From NCBI GenBank assembly GCA_963682175.1, contig OY821786.1, forward strand, positions 21,071,501 through 21,135,500: DNA of 64,000 nucleotides, written 5' to 3'. Within the stretch, counting starts at the first letter, position 1, and the number at the start of each line of letters is the position of its first letter. Both the position numbers and the translations under genes were made by a program. The notes under the pieces are model-generated. The model saw nothing but the letters and a program-made list of their open reading frames with translations, had not been told where the DNA came from and did not search any database. This DNA is from Triglochin maritima. Taxonomy: Eukaryota; Streptophyta; Magnoliopsida; Alismatales; Juncaginaceae. Shown one piece after another: positions 57,475 to 64,000 of the stretch.

Positions 57475-59545
57475 TGTAACATCTCTAAACAGCGGAAAAT
57501 TTAAAATTTATCATCAAGATACCAGAGACCAATAATTAAAAGACGGGAATGTTACTTTTAATAAATCATTCAAGCAGTGCATCATATTACATCAGAGTTT
57601 TGTCAAAAAGCTACATGATTATATCATAAATAACAAAAGAAGTACAAGTAATTATGTCGACCTCAGTGGTCCGAACGAGAGGATCCCGATCCCAAAATCC
57701 TCGCGCCCGCCGTCACCACCCAACTGGACCTACTGCGGTCTTGAAATAAAACATGCAACAACAATGCTTGAGTTTCCATAAGGAAACCACGTACGTCAAG
57801 CTCACCTATATAAATGTAGTAGTACAAATGAATCTATCATACTAGTAGCAAGTCATGTCATCAACAGTAAGGAAAACAGTTTCCCCGAAGGGTAAAATAG
57901 GACATCAGTCCGACAATCATCACCGGGTCTCCCTCGGAGACCTACCGTAGACACATACGGTCTAACGTAACAAGACGTGATGCTCCCCACACGCGGCTAT
58001 ACTAATCATGGGGTTCGGTAAGGAGCGTCCGCAAGGTTCGTGCCATAAGAAGCAGATCTGTAACTATCGTGGTCAAATCACACCAACGGAGCCGTCACTC
58101 GGTCGGTCCATCAATCATCATCTCAGTATGTGCCCAACTGAGGAAAATATAGCCGGAATAGCATCGACAACAATCATAGCCGGAACAACATCGGCCCATC
58201 ATCGTCAGAACAACATCGGCGGCATCACCGGCACAGCATCGGTGGTCCAACATACGTCCGACACAACATCGGACGGTTCCAGACCGAAGTCCGCCAGGTC
58301 ATCAGGCTCCATGAGTCGCACATCATCATACATTGGGATCCGCGATCCCTCAGGTCTGCTGCTATACTATGAATCCATAAGTCCATCACATTAAGTCACG
58401 ATCCATACATGGAGGTGACACGTCCCGAATACCCACACTCTTCCACACGACGGTCGCTAAGCAGTCACGGGTAACGCGCCGGCCGTCACCTCCCGGTTCA
58501 CGCACTAGGCGAGGACACGGGTTTTCGTGGACCGAGTTGGCAATATACAAGGACCAGAAATTCAGTTCTACGCACAAACGGTCGACCGTTCCCATAGGGT
58601 TCGGTCGACCGAATGTCTGCAATGTTCAAACTCTCTGTGCAAAACCTAAGTCTCAACGGTCGAATAAGTGTCTAAAACCGGTTGTATGATACGTGGTCAA
58701 AATCCAGAGTCTGGTCAAAATCATATAAGTCTAATCGGTCGACCGACTCAGGGGTCCCGGTCGACCGAAAACTACCATGGGCATCCTAGCAGACTATGTC
58801 ATCAATCGGTCGAACAATGCATAAAACGGTCAAACAATACATAAGGCAACTTAAGTCCCGGTCGAACCAACCAATGAAACGGTTGATCGAAATCCAACAG
58901 GCAAACTCCCGACCCACCAGCACATGCACTACCAGTCGACCGCCACAAGGCATCGTTCGACCGGTGTTGGTTAAAGTCGGGCAAATACATTACACGGGTC
59001 GACCACCCAAAGGAACCAGGTCGACAACAACCTTGCGCCAGCCAAGGATTTTACGGCGTTTCTCGCCGTCGGTGAGGTCTCCGACCTCCCGCGACCGACC
59101 ATTACATCACCCCTTCACGAGTGAGCCACAAACCAAACTAATAAGCCGACATACCTTTTGAAGACAACGAACCTACCGGAGACTCGCTCGCGCAACGTCG
59201 CCTCCGGAAATCCTCCTCGCGTCCGACCTCCCGCGCCTCACTCCTCAGGACCACGCTAGCTCGCTCACCGGAGTCACCACCCCCGCCGTTGCTCGCCGGA
59301 AAAGAGAGAAGAAGGTGAGGAATGTGGTGGAAGGAAGGGAATGGGGAAGAAGAAGAAGAAGAGGATGGACGTTGGTTTCACTCCTTAAAAACCCAACCCA
59401 TCAACCCAAGCCATACCCAACACCATCACCAACACACCACACGACCCCGTCACATCACAACCATACCCCTCCATGCAGCCATCCTGTCACCACCTCTCTC
59501 CACTAAACCTTAATTTACACTCTAATGAGGTTTAGGGATATTACA
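57475..59545 (-). repeat. Tekay-type 3' LTR
   Basis: On + it runs from TGTAACATCTCTAAACAGCGG-like text to GGGATATTACA and is 2071 bp. Exact CGGTCGACCG palindromes lie at 58579, 58602, 58736 and 58758, with degenerate ones up to about 59035. A GGAACAACATCGG-type tandem repeat lies at about 58148-58275, and a GAAGAAGAAG run near 59346-59360. The 128-codon frame at 58008-58394 lies in the LTR, is repeated at 63565-63924, and is explained by the repeat. Confidence 0.85.
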
Positions 59546-59548
59546 ATC

Positions 59549-59564
59549 CACCCCCACCTCAAAA
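59549..59564 (-). promoter_or_regulatory. polypurine tract of the chromovirus
   Basis: On the minus strand TTTTGAGGTGGGGGTGGAT ends just before the TGTAATATCCC start of the 3' LTR. GATTTCGGGACGAAATCC lies just upstream, as is typical of Tekay/Del elements. Confidence 0.75.
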
Positions 59565-59590
59565 GGATTTCGTCCCGAAATCAAAACAAG

Positions 59591-59959
59591 CTACTCACCG
59601 AAAAGCTCTGGGTACTGCCTCCGAACTTCCTCCTCAATCTCCCAAGTGGTCTCGTGCTCACTGTGATGCTGAGATCGGACCTTCACCATCGAAATGGTCG
59701 TCCTCCTAAGCCGATGATCCATGCAATCGACAATCTCGACTGGTCTCTCCTCGAGCGACAACTCCTGCTAACTCTCTGGCACTGTTTTCTCAATTACATG
59801 AGTTGGATCTGCAACGTACTTCCTTAGCATCGACATATGGAAGACGTTGTGAAGACCCAAAAATTGTGGTGGCAAAGCAATCCGGTAGGCAACCTCTCCC
59901 ACTCTGTGAATGACCTCCACTCTGACAACGTCTCGAGTAGTGTCCACTCCTGAATGCAT
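59591..59959 (-). pseudogene. integrase C-terminus with chromodomain
   Basis: On the minus strand VGEVAYRIALPP and VFHMSMLRKYV are the conserved end of the chromovirus integrase. A stop at 59768-59770 follows. In the same frame, LSLEERPVEIVDCMDHRLRR and ETTWEIEEEVRRQYPELF form the chromodomain, with the aromatic and acidic pattern of the group, ending at TAG 59591-59593. Chromodomains of this kind are thought to guide integration to marked chromatin. The integrase zinc and DDE core should lie just upstream but are absent. Confidence 0.82.
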
Positions 59960-60432
59960 AAACTCGCAACTGACACCTCCACCTTCCTGCTCAGTACATC
60001 TGCAACCGAATTCGCCTTCCCCGGATGATAGGAGATGGTGAAGTCGTAATCCTTAATGAACTTGAGCTATCTGCGCTGCCTCATATTCAACTCCTTCTGC
60101 GAGAATAAATTCTTCAGCCTCTGATGATTTGTGAAGACCTCAAACTGCTCTCTATAAAGATAATGTTGCCAAGTCTTCAACGCGTGAACCACCGCTTCTA
60201 ACTCCAAATCATGAGTAGTGTAGTTCTACTCGTGTGCCTTCAGCTGCCTCGAAGCACACGCGACCACCTTCTCGTGTTGCATCAGTTCACAGCCCAAGCC
60301 AATCCCTGACGCATCATTGTAAATCACATAGCCTACACTGCCACGCGTCAGATTTGGTGCTGTCGTCAGTTGCCTCTTCAGCTCAAGAAAGCTATCCTCG
60401 CACTTCTGGGACCAAACAAACTTGACGCCCTT
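59960..60432 (-). pseudogene. gypsy RNase H
   Basis: On the minus strand it reads FVWSQKCEDSFLELKRQL, then YNDASGIGLGCELMQ (first acidic residue region), then [20 protein letters not shown] and [15 protein letters not shown], and ends in ADVLSRK. A stop replaces a residue near the ...KAHE...NYTTH site and another lies near QR...LKF. Immediately after ADVLSRK the reading jumps to the integrase C-terminus, marking the deletion point at about 59940-59980. Confidence 0.8.
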
Positions 60433-61188
60433 CTAGGTCAACGCTGTCAATGGAGAAGCAAGCCTGGAGAAATTCTGGATAAACCGTCTGTAATACCCAG
60501 CTAGACCCACGAAGCTCCTGATCTCAGTCACACTCGTCGGGGCCCTCCACTGAGTCACTGCCTCAACCTTCGCCGGATCCACCGAAATCTCATCTGCTGA
60601 TACAATGTACCCCAGAAAAGCCACCTGATCCAACCAAAACTCACACTTCGTGTACTTGGCATAGAGTTGCTGATCCCTCAAAATGCCAAGCACAATCCTC
60701 AGGTGCTCTTGATATTGCTCTCTGTCTGCGGAGTACACCAAAATGTCGTCTACGAAGACGATGACAAATCTGTCAAGGTACGACCGGAATGTCCTATTCA
60801 TCACATCCATGAATGTTGCAGGTGCATTCGTCAGTCCAAAGGGCATCACCAAGAACTCGTAGAGCCCATACCGTGTCCGGAAAGCTGTCTTCTGGACGTC
60901 TTTCTCTCTTGGCCTCAACTGATGGTATCCTGATCGTAGATCAATCTTCGAGAAGACCTTTGCCGACTGCAACTGATCAAATAGGTCCTCGATCCTAGGC
61001 AAAGGGTACCGATTCCTAACGGTAACCTTATTCGGCATCCTATAGTCGATGCACATCCGCAACGACCTGTTATTCTTCTTCATAAACAGCACTGGTGCTC
61101 CCCAAGGTGAAACGCTCAGCCGTATAAACCCGGAGTCCATCAGCTCCTGCAACTGCTTCTTCAGCTCTGAAAACTCAGCATGTGCCAT
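60433..61188 (-). pseudogene. gypsy reverse transcriptase
   Basis: 251 open codons. Visible motifs in order: [72 protein letters not shown] and the catalytic FVDDILVYS at residues 145-153. LGYIVS and [17 protein letters not shown] follow. The frame ends at a stop (60433-60435) just before the RNase H. It looks catalytically complete, but stops on both sides isolate it. Confidence 0.87.
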
Positions 61189-61206
61189 CCGGTACGGAGC
61201 CTTAGA

Positions 61207-61660
61207 TTAAGGTGTCGTACCCGCTACTAATTCATTGTCGAACTCAATCTCTTGGTGCGGTGGTAACCCGAGAATATCTGGTGGAAACACAACTGGGAAC
61301 TCCTGCACCCCCTCTATGTCCTCCAGCCTCGTCTCAGGATCAGGAACTACCAATGTGGTCACAAACGCTCTGCATCCCTGGTGTATCACCTTATGTGCCT
61401 TAACTGCAGACACAATCAGGCAACCCCCTCTGCTCCTCGTCCCTCTGATCAACACATCGAGAAAGTCCTTCCTTGGAATCAGGATCTTCTTCTTACGGCA
61501 GAAGACTCTCACGTCGTACTGTGACAGTTAGTCCATCCCAAGTATGACGTCGAAATCCTCCATCGGTAACAAGACCAGATCTGCCAGAAAATCATGGTCT
61601 CCCAAAACAATTGTGGTGCCAGGGAAATAGCTCCCCACAGTGCCCACCTCACCCATGGGC
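61207..61660 (-). pseudogene. gypsy protease C-terminal part and linker to RT
   Basis: On the minus strand it reads EVGTVGSYFPGTTIVLGDHD, then LLPMEDFDVILGMD. A stop replaces the next residue near 61530, then LSQYDVRVFCRKKK follows. The linker ends in FPVVFPPDILGLPPHQEIEF, the conserved stretch before RT. A stop near 61204 separates it from RT. The active-site DTG part is missing because the element is cut at about 61660. Confidence 0.78.
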
Positions 61661-62163
61661 TTGCTGACTTCGTTGAATGATTCAGTTGAGAGTACTAGTG
61701 AGAGTGAGATACCTCATCATATGCCTATACCAGAAGGTGTCTCTACCTCATGTCCCACGACCATTGATCCATTTGAGCTTCATATTGACTCCAACAAGGA
61801 CCCACCTATGACCGAGCATATGCTTGATGATCTAAATGATGGTGGGAGGTCCTTATTGGATGACTTGGGGAGAAGCCCCATTCTTAGTGATGCAGGTATG
61901 CTGCATCCATCGAATGAGCTTGAGGAACTCATTCCGATGCACCCACCTATTGGTTGGAGGGTTTGTTCGATGAACAACTAAACCCTAGTGAGGCAACACA
62001 ACCTCATTCTTTGTTGCCCACACCCAACCAATATCATGAGGGGTTCGAGCCTTTCAGCTTTGACCTTTCACCCCTCATGACACCTCAGAGTACAAGTGAA
62101 GTTTGGCCATCTCGGCAAGTCTCTGGTCCTCAAAACTTGATGTTCTCATTTGATGTTCCTTGA
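61661..62163 (+). pseudogene. Athila-family C-terminal module fragment
   Basis: The plus frame (61640-61981, first codons perhaps junctional) reads DPFELHIDSNKDPPMTEHML, then LEELIPMHPPIGWRVCSMN, then a stop. The last motif matches IGWRV/VGWRV at about 40610 and 45300. The text to 62163 continues the module in shifted frames. It starts abruptly inside the module, so the fragment is 5'-truncated. Confidence 0.65.
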
Positions 62164-63283
62164 CCAAATGATTATGAGAATATCTTGGTTGATGTATATA
62201 TCTTGTAAAAAAAACAACAATAAAAACCAAAAAAATAAAAAATGTGTAATAAAAGACTCCATGAGCGAGCATTGATTGTTGTGGGCCCCAACCATTGTGT
62301 ACTTGGGTCCCATTTCTTCAGGTATTTGTCTCCCTTCTTCAGTATCTCACAGGTTTTGAGGGAATTCGGGTTTGTGTCCATCAACATAACCACAAACTTC
62401 CTTTTGCGCTTCATGTTGGTGATATCTTCCATTTTTCATGCATAAATCCATGTGGTGTCATGCTCACATTCATTGAGGACAATGCATGAAGTAGGTGTGT
62501 GTGTGGGGGGGTGCTTTACGTGTGTACATAGTCGAGTCATTTTCCTTTGAGTTTGTTTTCTTTTGTTTGTACTGCTAGGGTCATGTTAGTGTGCTGCATT
62601 TAAAATCGATATATCTGCTTGCCATGATCCTTGGGTGACTTGTCTTCTTTTGCTTGCCTAGTGCTTTAAAATTTTCACATTTCTTTCAAAATCTTCATGT
62701 GTTTGCGAAAGAAAATGTTTTTGTGGGTTTTGCGTGTGTTTAGCATGTGCAAAAACCGTTGAGAGGTAAAGTAAAAAGAATTTATGCTTGCTTGTTTAGG
62801 ATATAATTTATAACTTGATGAGTTTTGCCAAAATGATTAGACACCTCTCATGCTTGTTTAGGTTTCTGAAATAAACAACTTGTATATGTAAATGTTAATC
62901 AACTTGGTTGGTGAATAGATTGATAGGTTTTGCCATAACATTTAGACACTTCCTATGCATGATAACACCACCTTCACTTGTGCTTAAAGAATTGTTCAAC
63001 ACCCACATCTTTGCATGTGTGCACTCACTCCACCCCTTAGGGGTTTTCCATTTCTGAATTCCAGCACTCTTATTTCGTTCTTAGTTAGGTTTTTCGTTTG
63101 TTGATTTCTTTCGCCTTTCGTAGTGTAGTGTAGCGTAGAGTAGGATAATCAACTCTCTTCTCCATTCTTTCACCACTTGATTTCGTTCAAACGAGAGGCT
63201 GCTCACCTCCCTGAGGATGACCCGTATTTGCCACCGCTTCAACGCGGTCGTGCACTTGCGGTTTAAATTAAAATGTTCAACCA
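62164..63283 (+). repeat. Athila-family 3' region and LTR end fragment
   Basis: 62164-62770 matches 40851-41460 (TTGAGGGAATTCGGGTT, TGGGTGACTTGTCTTC). 63000-63283 matches the last ~280 bp of the Athila LTRs (GATGACCCGTATTTGCCACC, GTGCACTTGCGGTTTAAA). The middle and the start of the LTR are missing. It ends near GTTCAACCA, where the Tekay LTR text resumes. Confidence 0.65.
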
Positions 63284-64000
63284 CCACCAAACTAGACCTA
63301 CTGCGGTCCTGAAATAAAAACATGCAACAACAATGCTTGAGTTTCCATAACGAAACCCCGTATGTCACGCTCACCTATATGAATATGAACCTATCATACT
63401 AGTAGCATGTCATGTCATCAACAATAAGGAAAACAGTTCCCCCGAAGGGTAAAACAAGACATCAGTTCGACAATCATCACTGGGTCTCCCTCAGAGACCT
63501 ACCATATACACATACATTCTAGCGGAACAAGACGTGATGCTCCCCACACGCGGCTATACTAATCATGGGGTTCGGCAAGGAGTGCCCACAAGGTCCACGC
63601 CATAAGAAACAGATTTGTAAGTATCGTGCTCAAACCACACCAACGGAGCCGTCGCTCGGTCGGTCCATCAATCATCATCTCAGTAGGTGCCCAGCGGAGG
63701 AAAACATAGTCGGAACAGCATCGGCAACAATCATAGCCGGAACAACATCAGGCCATCATCGCCGGAACAACATCGACAACATCACTGACACAACATCGGT
63801 GGTCCAATATACGTCCGACACAACAGCGGACGGTTCCGGAACGAAGTCCGCCAGGTCATCACGCGCCATGAGCCGCAGATCATCATACATTGGGATCCGT
63901 AATCCCTCAGGTCTGCTAATCTAGTATGAGTCCGTAAGTCCATCACATTAAGTCACGATCCATAAATGGAGGTGACACGTCCCGAATACCCACACTCTTC
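63284..64000 (-). repeat. Tekay-type 5' LTR, partial, runs off the window
   Basis: From CTAGACCTACTGCGG onward it matches 57717-58440 closely (CATGCAACAACAATGCTTGAG, GTGATGCTCCCCACACGCGG). The first ~240 bp of the LTR at 57475 have no counterpart here. The window ends before the palindrome array of this copy. Confidence 0.8.

Larger units (their letters stand above)
57475..64000 (-). mobile_element. Tekay-type chromovirus with deleted integrase and foreign 5' replacement, runs off the window
   Basis: A minus-strand gypsy element: 3' LTR (57475-59545), chromodomain, RNase H, RT, protease end, then an Athila fragment (61661-63283) in opposite orientation, then a second LTR piece from 63284 to the window end. 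The gypsy order (RT before the integrase end) and the chromodomain place it among chromoviruses, probably Tekay/Del. The integrase core is missing. Gag, primer-binding site and the inner ~240 bp of the 5' LTR are missing where the Athila fragment lies. Confidence 0.8.

Noticed and set aside
58008..58394. 128-codon frame rich in Thr, Ser and Ile, with a related frame at 63565-63924
   Set aside because: Explained by the GGAACAACATCGG-type tandem repeat inside the LTR; repeated only because the LTR is repeated.

Overview
This is plant nuclear DNA, most likely from a dicot, made almost entirely of nested and broken LTR retrotransposons. The evidence is Ty1/copia and Ty3/gypsy polyproteins with plant-type motifs, plant tRNA primer-binding sites (initiator Met and Asp), a plant mobile domain fragment and a FAR1-related pseudogene. 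I found no intact host gene, no tRNA or rRNA gene and no prokaryotic feature. The abundance of Athila-type and chromodomain gypsy elements suggests heterochromatin, which is an inference. Layout from left to right: (1) 1-6967, the 3' part of a Sirevirus-type copia element on + with broken protease/integrase, a long open RT-RNase H frame, a third ORF and a 3' LTR. (2) 7010-8675, an inverted duplication of a plant mobile domain fragment whose left arm is split by a probable solo LTR. (3) 8676-13045, gene-free DNA with a triplicated ~270 bp unit, a GAGCTGGGTCGTTTT repeat and an 11 bp minisatellite. (4) 13046-26040, a Tekay-type gypsy LTR on - split by a Tork/Angela-like copia element on - (13318-24645). 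That copia element is itself split by a Tekay-type solo LTR with a perfect AAATT target duplication (20091-22012). (5) 26041-30655, AT-rich DNA with direct repeats and exon-like segments. (6) 30656-36050, truncated LTRs and a decayed Athila pol on -. (7) 36140-49940, a pol-less Athila derivative on +. It is interrupted by a young complete 7.26 kb non-autonomous Athila element (36755-44011, target duplication CGGTG) and by a solo LTR (48364-49919, target duplication GTAGT). (8) 49940-57470, LTR scraps, a FAR1-related pseudogene with an intron-like minisatellite, a probable hAT-like MITE and a short LTR-like element. (9) 57475-64000, a Tekay-type chromovirus on - that has lost its integrase core and whose 5' part is replaced by an oppositely oriented Athila fragment. 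The signal I would follow first is the perfect palindrome CGGTCGACCG, seen about 41 times by eye. It is clustered in LTRs or untranslated parts of three unrelated lineages (Sirevirus copia, Tork/Angela-like copia, Tekay gypsy). The Athila family carries a different palindrome, core CCGCCAATTGGCGG. In both cases the number of palindromic units differs between the two LTRs of a single insertion. All lineage names come from motif recognition only; no database search was run.
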